Positions 1 through 6,892 of a DNA stretch of 12,819 bases are shown piece after piece (the first letter of the stretch is position 1; each line of letters starts with the position of its first letter). The notes under the pieces were generated by a model that ran no database searches, was not told the origin of the DNA, and saw only the letters and a program-made list of their open reading frames with translations. Position numbers and translations under genes: made by a program. The stretch is from a candidate division WWE3 bacterium RIFCSPLOWO2_01_FULL_39_13 (lineage in GTDB: Bacteria > Patescibacteriota > WWE3 > 2-01-FULL-39-13): positions 1 through 12,819 of the forward strand of contig MEVH01000027.1 of the NCBI GenBank assembly GCA_001772665.1, in the 5' to 3' direction.

Positions 1-726
1 GAATTAGATCAGACATCGATGGCTCAAGAGTTCCCCAGACTTCGACAGGCATTGCTTGATAAAATTGAATCACTAAACTCAGGGGGAAGCGAAGGCCGTG
101 ATGCCTCTGAGTTTCTAGGAAAAAGGTATAGACTCCGTTTAGCTTTATTGACATTAGATAGGATTGAACAGGGCATCGGGAATAAGGATAAACCGGTGAA
201 ATTGGTTGAAAATGCATTAAGAGAAAATGCTCCTAGTATTGACAGGGGTGGTCAAAACCTCGTGAATATTGCTAATCCTAAGAGTTCTATAGTGCAATTG
301 CAACGTGATTATCATGATGATGCGAGAGATGTAATTAACCTTTTACACCAAGGAAGCACACCACCGCTTGTAATTTATGCTGCCAAGAGAGCAGTAAAGA
401 ATTATGAAACTGACAGATCTGATAATCTACACCAGCTCAGAATAAGTTTAGATGCATACATAAGTGATTCTGCCAAAAATCTCGATCAGAGAGCTAGTGC
501 AGCGAGAATATTAAGGCTCATTGATATGTTTGAATATGTAGAGCAGTTATCGCTTTCTGATGATCCGAGAATGCTAGTAAAAAATGAAGCGGTTAAGGGT
601 CATGCGGAAGCGGAAATAAGAGTAGCAGAAAATCAATATCAAAAAATAGTTGCGAATATGGAGGGCGAACTAGCTGATGTTAGTGACAAGATGCGCCAGA
701 TGCAAATTGCGCTTTTGGCTAGGTAA
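1..726 (+). CDS. Hypothetical helical protein, 5' end cut by window edge
   Basis: I do not recognise this protein. The reading frame is open from base 1 (codons E-L-D-Q-T-S before the first ATG at 19), and there is no ribosome binding site or -10 box before that ATG. The true start therefore probably lies outside the window and the visible part is a C-terminal portion of at least 241 residues. The sequence is charged and looks helical throughout, with no signal peptide, membrane segment or Cys cluster. The last 45 residues (roughly 190-235 counted from the ATG at 19) have a heptad-like pattern that could form a coiled coil. It ends in TAA at 724-726, 12 bp from the stop of the convergent metalloprotease gene. 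No function is proposed. Confidence 0.6.
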   Translation, partial: ELDQTSMAQEFPRLRQALLDKIESLNSGGSEGRDASEFLGKRYRLRLALLTLDRIEQGIGNKDKPVKLVENALRENAPSIDRGGQNLVNIANPKSSIVQLQRDYHDDARDVINLLHQGSTPPLVIYAAKRAVKNYETDRSDNLHQLRISLDAYISDSAKNLDQRASAARILRLIDMFEYVEQLSLSDDPRMLVKNEAVKGHAEAEIRVAENQYQKIVANMEGELADVSDKMRQMQIALLAR

Positions 727-738
727 TTATTATGAGTG

Positions 739-2037
739 TTATGCATCTGTTGTCACATTCATTACAGTTCCATTGAGTATCTCTTTGAATATGTGGTGAT
801 CGGGGTCGATACCCATTTTTAATAAGCACTGTTCGACAATTTCTCTTTGTGGTGCGACAGGAATACCATTTTTAACAAGAGGTTTTCCGTGTTCTGGGAG
901 ATTTGGATCTTCTTTGGTTTGGCTATAAATGTCAGGTTTTTGTGTTAATTGATAGAATTTTGTAAAGGTGGAAAAGGCTTGTTCTGCCGTAGATCCCGAA
1001 AACATAAAATAACTGAGGAAGCCTTCGACAAATAACCTGCCAAATCTGTAAGCATACTCTTGTTTGTATTGTTCTGATATTTTTACCGGAGAAACATTCT
1101 CAAGGTATTGAGTGTGAGATAGTAGTGCATCTGCCCCTTGTTGGCTTTGTCTTCTTGGAGAAGCGGCTTCTCCGTATCCACGCTGTCTTTGCACCTTTGC
1201 CAGAGGGTCTTTAGGGAATATTTTCTGTTGAATGTATACAGCAAGCCCCTCTTTTAAACCGAGAACCGGGCTTTCTCCTGCGCGAACGTGGGCTACTTCA
1301 TGACAAAAAGTGCTTCCTTGGTTTGCCACTTCCATATTTGAAATAATCACTCTTGAGTCTATAAGGGCACAAGGCCGTGGGAAAAATTCACTGGGTATGA
1401 TTACCGCTGTTACATCGCCTTTTGATGAGTTAAATTCTCTCATACATTCAAGACTTCTTGCGGAGATTTTAGCTAGCCCAGCTATCTGGCTTTCAGACAC
1501 CAGAGTGGTATATATAAAATTTGTTCCGTTCACTCGTGATACTCGTAATCCTAATTTGGCTAGTTCTGTAACATTCCTAAATCTTCTTTGCCCATTTAGT
1601 CTAGCTATATTTGTTAATTTTTCTAGGTATCCCCACGCCCATAGTTGGTCGCCGGCTTCGTATCTTTCATGTGAAAGATCTCGTCCTTGCACTCTTTCGA
1701 GTTCTATTAGGTATTGTATTCTTTGGAGCCAATATTCTGATTGTGCATTAGCATATCTAGATTCTAATTCTGCCAATAGGGTCTCCTTTTCTCCTGTAAT
1801 TTTGGAAACAAACGCGGTGAAACGAGCACCTATTCTTCTACCAAGGTTTGAAATGTTGTGGTCTTCACGTACTATACCGTTTACATAGTCAATTTCTGCC
1901 TCCAACTGTTGAACTGTACTTTGATTTTTTTCGAGTGACTCTATAGCTAATTCTGATGGCGTTTTTTCCTTGATAAAAAGGGCGTGCATCTCAGGGGCTA
2001 TAGTAGCAACTTGTTCCGGGTGATCGTCCTTAGGCAT
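739..2037 (-). CDS. Putative gluzincin-type zinc metalloprotease (HEVAH)
   Basis: This 432-residue protein has no family I can name, but it carries a zinc-protease signature. HEVAH lies at residues 246-250 (bases 1288-1302), with two His ligands and the catalytic Glu247. It is followed after 12 residues by EGLAVY, where Glu263 is the likely third ligand. The HExxH...EGLAxY pattern is typical of the peptidase MA-like (gluzincin) group, although the spacer is short. Residues 30-120 are charged and probably coiled. Residues 280-300 are a Gln/Arg-rich, probably disordered stretch. No signal peptide or membrane helix is visible, so the protein is probably cytoplasmic. The gene starts 5 bp after the elp3 stop. 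It has no Shine-Dalgarno sequence, but an extended -10 box (TGATAAAAT) overlaps the end of elp3. The substrate cannot be inferred. Confidence 0.75.
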   Translation of the reverse strand: MPKDDHPEQVATIAPEMHALFIKEKTPSELAIESLEKNQSTVQQLEAEIDYVNGIVREDHNISNLGRRIGARFTAFVSKITGEKETLLAELESRYANAQSEYWLQRIQYLIELERVQGRDLSHERYEAGDQLWAWGYLEKLTNIARLNGQRRFRNVTELAKLGLRVSRVNGTNFIYTTLVSESQIAGLAKISARSLECMREFNSSKGDVTAVIIPSEFFPRPCALIDSRVIISNMEVANQGSTFCHEVAHVRAGESPVLGLKEGLAVYIQQKIFPKDPLAKVQRQRGYGEAASPRRQSQQGADALLSHTQYLENVSPVKISEQYKQEYAYRFGRLFVEGFLSYFMFSGSTAEQAFSTFTKFYQLTQKPDIYSQTKEDPNLPEHGKPLVKNGIPVAPQREIVEQCLLKMGIDPDHHIFKEILNGTVMNVTTDA

Positions 2038-2042
2038 TAGTA

Positions 2043-3773
2043 TTATTTTATCACGATAAATTGGTACAATTTCCCTTCCTTGAAGTTATTCTTTCTATAA
2101 TATTCTCTTGTTCCGACTGATGAGATGACGGTGAGTTTTTTGTATCCTTCTTTTTTTGATATTTGGAGTGCTTTTTGAATAAGCTTCTTTCCGAGGCCTA
2201 AGTGCTGGGCCTTGCCTTCTTTCTGCTTTCCGATTTCTATGCTTTGTCCGTAAATATGTATTTCGCGGATTATTGTTGATTCTTTGAGCTCAACTATAAA
2301 AGGAGGTTTTGTCGGAAGTGACAATCTCATATAACCTGCTATTTCGTTTTCTTTTGTCACGTACTCCAAAAATACTTCCCTGGAAGTTGATGTTTCGTAT
2401 TCTATCTTCTTTAGATAAAGATCCGATTCGGTAATCTCCTTACTGCGTATTTCCCTTGATCTGATCTCGTTGATTTCTGCGCCTTCTTTTTTAAGCTGGG
2501 CCTCGACAATCTGCCTGAAATTTGTCTTTTTATTGCCGGCAACTATGTCCTGCGATCCAATATCCCTTACCATTCGAGTGATCCTGCAGTAGGGAGGAGT
2601 TAGTTTTATGCACTCCTTCAAAACATATAAAAGTTCTTCTTCGGTATACGGTTTCCACCTGAAGGTTTTGTAGAGATCCATCAGCGAAGTTCCCGCAATA
2701 AGCGAACATGGATAAATTTTCAGCTCGTCAGGCCTGAAGTTTTTATCATTAAACATTTTCTTGAAATCCTTGATATCCATGTCTGGGTCGGAGCCATAAA
2801 GGTTAGGCATCCAGTGTGCGTGAATTTTAAAACCTGTTTGGCGGAGAATAGAAACAGTCTCTCTAGTAGTTTTTACATCATGCCCGCGTTTATTCAGCTT
2901 CAGCACCTTATCATTCAGACTTTGGAAGCCTATTTGGATTTTTGTTGCCCCAAGCTTTCTTAATTGAATGGCTGACCTTTTTGTGATTTCGTCAGGACGC
3001 GTCTCGATTACAAGACCAACACACCTGGATTTTGCGGTTTCATTGGTTCTTTGAGATTGAAATAAATCATCCCATTCGGCTTCTTCAAGCAGTTTGTTTC
3101 TTCGATTTTTAAGCTGAGTTTGGGACACTAATTGGTTGTAAGTTAATTCTGAGTCGGTGTCCTTTATTTTGCTCCCGCTGTATGGGAGATCCAATTTAGA
3201 GGTATATGGCTTGTCTTCACCATTGTTTTGAAAATCATTCATTGCATCAAAACATCTTTTTATAAACCAGATTTGGTAAGGTTCGGGATATGAAGTCCAG
3301 GTTCCTCCAAGGATTATCAGTTCAACCTTGTCTGTCGGGTGGCCGATATTTTTATATGCAAGAAGTCTGTTGTAAGTCTGGGCATACGGGTCAAATTTAT
3401 TTTTATATGCTCTTTGCGCGCCAGGCTCGTCGAAAAGATAGCTTTTTGGCATGCGTATATCATTTGGGCAAAAAATGCAGGTGCCAGGGCAAGGGTAAGG
3501 CTTTGTCAAAACAGTGACAGGAGTAACACCCGAAATGGTTCTAGTTTCTTTCATTCTGATATTTTTTAGAAAGTTCTTTTTGGCTGTTGATGTAATTTTG
3601 AGATCCTTAGTTGACTCCCGCTCATTAAAATAGGCCAAAATCTCGCTTTTTGAGTACAGCCCTGAATGATTTTTCGGAAATCTTCTAAATATCTGCTGAA
3701 CTTTTTTATCTGAAGGATTTTCCAGCTTTGATAATGCAAGTATAATGTTTATCAGTTGTTCTTTTGGCTCCAT
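2043..3773 (-). CDS. elp3: Elp3: tRNA U34 carboxymethyltransferase (radical SAM + GNAT)
   Basis: Elp3 uses a radical-SAM domain and acetyl-CoA to install cm5U at the wobble uridine of tRNAs; bacterial and archaeal forms act without the other Elongator subunits. Counting from the ATG at 3773 (576 residues), the cluster ligands are C95, C99 and C102 in PYPCPGTCIFCPND. Elp3 hallmarks follow: KVELIILGGTWTSYPE (149-164), GLVIETRPDE (253-262), RGHDVKTTRE (296-305) and IGSQDIVAG (405-413). The C-terminal GNAT domain has REIHIYG (503-509), QHLGLGKKL (523-531) and TREYYRKNNF (555-564). The segment between the AdoMet core strands at about 180-250 is long and charged. The frame can be extended to a TTG at 3815, but the ATG is preferred because the extra 14 residues are not Elp3-like and a -10 box sits 6 nt before the ATG. 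The gene is divergent from a Trm9-like methyltransferase, probably the next enzyme in the pathway. Confidence 0.95.
   Translation of the reverse strand: MEPKEQLINIILALSKLENPSDKKVQQIFRRFPKNHSGLYSKSEILAYFNERESTKDLKITSTAKKNFLKNIRMKETRTISGVTPVTVLTKPYPCPGTCIFCPNDIRMPKSYLFDEPGAQRAYKNKFDPYAQTYNRLLAYKNIGHPTDKVELIILGGTWTSYPEPYQIWFIKRCFDAMNDFQNNGEDKPYTSKLDLPYSGSKIKDTDSELTYNQLVSQTQLKNRRNKLLEEAEWDDLFQSQRTNETAKSRCVGLVIETRPDEITKRSAIQLRKLGATKIQIGFQSLNDKVLKLNKRGHDVKTTRETVSILRQTGFKIHAHWMPNLYGSDPDMDIKDFKKMFNDKNFRPDELKIYPCSLIAGTSLMDLYKTFRWKPYTEEELLYVLKECIKLTPPYCRITRMVRDIGSQDIVAGNKKTNFRQIVEAQLKKEGAEINEIRSREIRSKEITESDLYLKKIEYETSTSREVFLEYVTKENEIAGYMRLSLPTKPPFIVELKESTIIREIHIYGQSIEIGKQKEGKAQHLGLGKKLIQKALQISKKEGYKKLTVISSVGTREYYRKNNFKEGKLYQFIVIK
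2045..2053 (-). promoter_or_regulatory. Extended -10 box for the metalloprotease gene
   Basis: On the minus strand TGATAAAAT (TG-A-TAAAAT) matches the extended -10 consensus, with 5 of 6 bases of TATAAT. It ends 7 nt before the ATG at 2037. Transcription would begin at about the start codon, giving a leaderless mRNA independent of elp3. It overlaps the last codons and the stop of elp3. No good -35 was found, which an extended -10 can tolerate. This is a prediction from sequence only. Confidence 0.45.
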
Positions 3774-3785
3774 AATTTGCTTATG
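3771..3785. promoter_or_regulatory. Bidirectional leaderless promoter/start region
   Basis: The 15-bp stretch CATAATTTGCTTATG holds both start codons, as CAT (elp3, minus strand) at 3771-3773 and ATG (methyltransferase) at 3783-3785. Read rightward, CATAAT at 3771-3776 is a -10 box ending 6 nt before the methyltransferase ATG; TTATCA at 3749-3754 is a possible -35 with 16-bp spacing. Read leftward, CATAAG (3785-3780) is a -10 box ending 6 nt before the elp3 ATG; its -35 is not clear. The ends form an inverted repeat (CATAA/TTATG), so each gene's -10 includes the complement of the other's start codon. Transcription in the two directions would probably be mutually exclusive on one DNA molecule. 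This is inferred from sequence alone. Confidence 0.55.
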
Positions 3786-4529
3786 AATTCTAGAACATTT
3801 CGAGAGATTATCCAATTAAATAAGGATTTTTACGATAGGGCAGGGGAGGAATTTTCGAAAACAAGACAATCTGCATGGCCAGGGTGGGGGCGTGTTATTA
3901 AGCCCGTGGAGCAGATACTCCCAAGAAACAGAAAAACGAGCATTCTTGACATCGGATGCGGGAACGGTAGATTTTATGAATATCTTGCAGAAAAGACTCC
4001 GAAAGATAGGATTTCATACCGCGGGGTGGACTCTTCACAAAGATTATTATTAGAAGCAAAGAATAAGTATAAAAATATGGATGCCAGGTTTGAAGAAATG
4101 GACGTTATTACAAAATTCCCCGAGTTTGCGGAATATTACGACGTTATTGTGATCTTTGGCGTTGCCCACCACATACCATCTTCGAAATATCGGGAAAAAT
4201 GGTTCAATGTGGTCACACATAATCTCCAAAAAAACGGAATATTGGTATTTACAATTTGGGATTTTCAGAATGATCCACGTTATAAAAACTCCATTCAGTC
4301 AGTCAAGACAAATATTATCAATATTAATTCAAAAGACCTGGAAAACGGAGATTTTTTTCTCGGCTGGCAGAATATAAAAAATGTCTACAGATACTGCCAC
4401 TCTTATTCTGAAGACGAGATTTCGGAAATTCTTTCAATACTCCAAAAAAATGGGATGAAGAGTGTTGAGGATTTTTATTCAGATGGCAGATCAGGCAGGC
4501 TTAATAGATACTTCATTTGCCAATTCTAG
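3783..4529 (+). CDS. Trm9/ALKBH8-like tRNA U34 methyltransferase
   Basis: This 248-residue class I SAM-dependent methyltransferase closely follows yeast Trm9 and the methyltransferase domain of ALKBH8, which methylate the carboxymethyl group of cm5U34 to give mcm5U34. Visible landmarks are FSKTRQSAWP (24-33; Trm9 has FSQTRYKPWP), SAM motif I LDIGCGNGRF (55-64), GVDSS (81-85), GVAHHI (126-131), LVFTIWDFQN (154-163; Trm9 has ALIYCWALEQ) and YRYCHSYSEDEI (202-213; Trm9 has LRYYHLYREGEL). These similarities are from memory, not an alignment run. The ATG at 3783 is chosen over a TTG at 3756 because the latter would run into elp3 and adds residues unlike the family. A -10 box lies 6 nt upstream and there is no Shine-Dalgarno. 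Eukaryotic Trm9 needs the partner Trm112, which is not encoded in this window. A methyltransferase for another substrate remains possible. Confidence 0.82.
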   Translation: MNSRTFREIIQLNKDFYDRAGEEFSKTRQSAWPGWGRVIKPVEQILPRNRKTSILDIGCGNGRFYEYLAEKTPKDRISYRGVDSSQRLLLEAKNKYKNMDARFEEMDVITKFPEFAEYYDVIVIFGVAHHIPSSKYREKWFNVVTHNLQKNGILVFTIWDFQNDPRYKNSIQSVKTNIININSKDLENGDFFLGWQNIKNVYRYCHSYSEDEISEILSILQKNGMKSVEDFYSDGRSGRLNRYFICQF

Positions 4530-4543
4530 ACAAGTGGGATAAT
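4517..4543 (+). promoter_or_regulatory. Predicted promoter of the MtrA-ThyA fusion gene
   Basis: TTGCCA at 4517-4522 (5 of 6 to the -35 consensus) and an extended -10, TGGGATAAT at 4535-4543 (hexamer GATAAT, 5 of 6), are separated by 15 bp. The -10 ends 8 nt before the ATG at 4552, so the transcript would have almost no leader. The promoter overlaps the end of the methyltransferase gene. Confidence 0.5.
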
Positions 4544-4551
4544 CTTTGGGT

Positions 4552-6138
4552 ATGGACTGGCCTGTTTATTTTAAAGACCGCCTTATTCTTTCAAACTTAA
4601 AATCAGATACTGCAGTTGTGACTTTGTGGACGCCGATGGAAACGGTGCAAAAACTCGTGCCTCCAGACGCATACTCTATCATGGGGCAGCTTTATACCAA
4701 AAAAGGAATTAATTATATTCTGCGCAACATTCTTGCAAATCCTTTTATTTCAAAAGTAATTCTTGCGGGAAGTGATTTAATGGACAGCGGTGAAGCCTTT
4801 TTAGCCTTTATCAAAAATGGCGTTGATGCAGATTACAAGGTAATAGGTGATGATACCGCACATATTGAACCTGAGATAAAAAAAGAAGCGCTGGATGATT
4901 TCCGCAGACGCGTAATGCTGGAAGATTTAAGAGGGGCGCAGAACCTTCACAAGATTGCGGACATATTGTCCCGTAATAAGAGGGTGGAGGACAAAGATCC
5001 AAAACTCTGGCGCAAACCCGAGATGTTTCCTGACCCTCCTGTTCCTGAGATCTTATCTTATCCTTCTGAATTTGATCTTGTGAAAATCCGCCGGCCGACA
5101 ATTGCAGAGGCGTACGTCTCAGTTTTAAAGCATGTGGACAGATTCGGGCTTGAATCTAAGCCTGTTATAAACTATGTTTCTTCATCCTCATCAAAAATGA
5201 AGGAGCTTTTAAATTTGTCTGTTGTTGTAACAGATGAAGATCCCGAAAACTGGCATCTGCCAGATTATCTACCTTTTAAGAAAAAGGATTTGGATAGGTA
5301 TTTTGACGGTTTCTTCAACTGGGATAGAGGTACTGAGGATTATACCTACGGTGAGAGGCTTTTCAGCTATGCAAAAGACGAGATGGAGAGCCTGAAAAAG
5401 ATTTATCCCTGGCTTAAAATTGGTCGTTTTAAAAAGTATTTCCCTCACGGCGGTATTAATCAAGCGGAAATTTCAATAGTAAGAAAACTGAAGAGTTTCC
5501 CTTATGATAAGGGAGCTATAGCGCTTTTAGGGAATCCTTTTACCGATGTTTTTCCGCAGAGGCCTCCTAAAAAGATTCCATGTTTATTTCTAATTCAGTG
5601 CCAGATATATCTTGGCAAGCTTAATCTGACGGCATATTTTAGAAGCAATGATATGTATGGAGCATGGCCTTTGAATGCATTTGCCCTGCGGAAGCTCCAA
5701 AAGAATATTGCAGATGAACTGGAAGTAAAGATAGGCCCGTTGATAACTATTTCAAATATGGCTCATATTTATGAACATGATTTTGCGTCGGTAAAAACTC
5801 TTGTTTCAGAACATGATTCGCCTTCATGTGAATGGGATCCAAGGGGAAATTTTGTAATTGAAGTTAAAGGTACAAAAATCATGGTTCGTTTAATTTCTCC
5901 TGACGGGAATAAAGAATTAGGATCGTGGGGAATTGACGGTACAATTCCAAAGGCAGCAAGAGAGTTATCTTTTTTGATTGAAAAGGATCTTGCAATATCA
6001 GCTATAGGAAATGCTATTTACCTTGGCAGACAACTTGAAAGAGCAGAGACAGCAGTTAAGCTAAGCCTTGATTTTAAGCAAGATAGCAGCTTGGATTTTG
6101 ATAGAAAGGTTAAACAGCATGATGATAAACATGTTTAA
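4552..6138 (+). CDS. MtrA-like / thymidylate synthase / DUF4346-like fusion protein
   Basis: This 528-residue protein has three regions. Residues 10-130 resemble MtrA, the corrinoid subunit of methanogen methyltransferase (LAGSDLMDSGEAFLAFIKNG then VDADYKVIGDD). Residues about 200-415 are a thymidylate synthase core: YTYGERL (264-270), the catalytic-type Cys344 in KKIPCLFLIQC, FRSNDMYGAWPLNAF (363-377) and NMAHIYEHD (402-410). The presumed dUMP contacts R364, S365, D367, N375, H405 and Y407 are kept. The Pro-Cys-His motif of ThyA is Pro-Cys-Leu here (L345). Residues 428-508 resemble DUF4346 (WDPRGNFVI, IYLGRQLERAETAVKL). The expected reaction is methylation of dUMP, but the methyl donor is uncertain. 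The Asp at 78 sits where I recall a His (GHQTG) in MtrA. The ATG at 4552 is preferred to a TTG at 4546. A PDZ-like or protease role was not considered because the ThyA motifs are clear. Confidence 0.85.
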   Translation: MDWPVYFKDRLILSNLKSDTAVVTLWTPMETVQKLVPPDAYSIMGQLYTKKGINYILRNILANPFISKVILAGSDLMDSGEAFLAFIKNGVDADYKVIGDDTAHIEPEIKKEALDDFRRRVMLEDLRGAQNLHKIADILSRNKRVEDKDPKLWRKPEMFPDPPVPEILSYPSEFDLVKIRRPTIAEAYVSVLKHVDRFGLESKPVINYVSSSSSKMKELLNLSVVVTDEDPENWHLPDYLPFKKKDLDRYFDGFFNWDRGTEDYTYGERLFSYAKDEMESLKKIYPWLKIGRFKKYFPHGGINQAEISIVRKLKSFPYDKGAIALLGNPFTDVFPQRPPKKIPCLFLIQCQIYLGKLNLTAYFRSNDMYGAWPLNAFALRKLQKNIADELEVKIGPLITISNMAHIYEHDFASVKTLVSEHDSPSCEWDPRGNFVIEVKGTKIMVRLISPDGNKELGSWGIDGTIPKAARELSFLIEKDLAISAIGNAIYLGRQLERAETAVKLSLDFKQDSSLDFDRKVKQHDDKHV

Positions 6139-6177
6139 TATTCAATTTATGGGATTAAACCTGATTAATTCCTGGTT

Positions 6178-6807
6178 ATGTCAATAACGCCAGTGAAACC
6201 TGAGAGGGAAGAATCATCCCCCGGGCAGAAGCTTCTTGAAGCTGTTAAGTTATTTGAGGAAGCCACAGGGATTTCTGTCACCGAGTATATGTGGGAGCCA
6301 AGTTATATAAAAACTCTTTCAGACGGTGTAAGTGTAAGTCTTGCCATTTATACGGTATATCCCCATGAGAAATTATATGAATGTGCAGTTTATAATGATG
6401 TTTTTTTGCTGGGTATTGAGAAACCTGGTAGCAGGCTTTGCCTTTTCGTGACATGGAATCCAAAAACTGGTGAGATTATTGCTGTACGCGACCTCAAATT
6501 ATGGATTGATGATGAAAGATTATTGATAGATTATCGGGCTCGAGCAAACGATCGGGCTGTTTGCTGCATGGGATGTCCTAATGTATTGTTTCAGGATCTA
6601 GTGAACCCCGGGTATCGTCCGGCTCGTGATAATGAACTGAAAATCTTAAATGAAGGTGTGTTAAAAGGCTGTCCCCCGGAAGTTGATGTGCGTGAGACTA
6701 TAACCAACGTGCTTGCTCTTACTAAATCACCCGACTCAGTATTGCATGTTTTAGCTCCAGCACAATGTGGCAGGAAGAATAGCCCTCTTATTAACTACTC
6801 CCTTTAA
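6178..6807 (+). CDS. Unrecognised 209-residue protein with a CCxxC motif
   Basis: I do not recognise this family. The gene lies 39 bp after the MtrA-ThyA fusion on the same strand, so it may be co-transcribed with it. There is no clear Shine-Dalgarno; ATTAAT at 6164-6169 is a weak -10-like sequence 8 nt before the ATG. The protein is soluble, with no signal peptide or membrane helix. After a polar N-terminus, residues 50-125 read as alternating beta strands (SVSLAIYTVYP, RLCLFVTWNP, IIAVRDLKLWI). Seven Cys are present: C69, C88, C129, C130, C133, C165 and C197. The CCMGC group (129-133) together with C165 or C197 could bind a metal or form a redox site, but this is only a possibility. Confidence 0.7.
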   Translation: MSITPVKPEREESSPGQKLLEAVKLFEEATGISVTEYMWEPSYIKTLSDGVSVSLAIYTVYPHEKLYECAVYNDVFLLGIEKPGSRLCLFVTWNPKTGEIIAVRDLKLWIDDERLLIDYRARANDRAVCCMGCPNVLFQDLVNPGYRPARDNELKILNEGVLKGCPPEVDVRETITNVLALTKSPDSVLHVLAPAQCGRKNSPLINYSL

Positions 6808-6863
6808 TTTGCTTTCTGTCCTCTATACCGTTAAAATCACGTAGTAAGTTGTGTAATTTGTTT

Positions 6864-6891
6864 TCGGGTAGACTTATTCGAGTTATCCCGA
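6864..6891 (+). promoter_or_regulatory. Inverted repeat just upstream of lemA
   Basis: TCGGGTA (6864-6870) and TATCCCGA (6884-6891) can pair as a 7-bp stem with one bulged T and a 13-nt loop, ending one base before the lemA ATG. It could be an operator or an mRNA hairpin covering the start region. It is too weak, and lacks a T-run, to be a terminator for the upstream gene. Chance is a real alternative. Confidence 0.25.
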
Positions 6892-6892
6892 T

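Noticed and set aside
727..738. Terminator between the first two convergent genes
   Set aside because: The 12-bp gap and flanking bases show no stem with a T-run.
1310..1888. 192-codon open frame on the + strand
   Set aside because: It lies antisense inside the metalloprotease gene, has no start signal, and its translation has no domain-like character; the minus-strand frame carries the HEVAH motif.
3756..3782. N-terminal extension of the methyltransferase to a TTG at 3756
   Set aside because: It would run into elp3 on the other strand and adds residues unlike the Trm9 family; ATG 3783 fits the promoter spacing.
3774..3815. N-terminal extension of elp3 to a TTG at 3815
   Set aside because: The added 14 residues are unlike Elp3, the codon is TTG, and it would overlap the methyltransferase coding region; the ATG at 3773 has a well placed -10 box.
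4811..5101. 96-codon open frame on the minus strand
   Set aside because: Shadow of the MtrA-ThyA fusion gene; no start signal and no recognisable domain.
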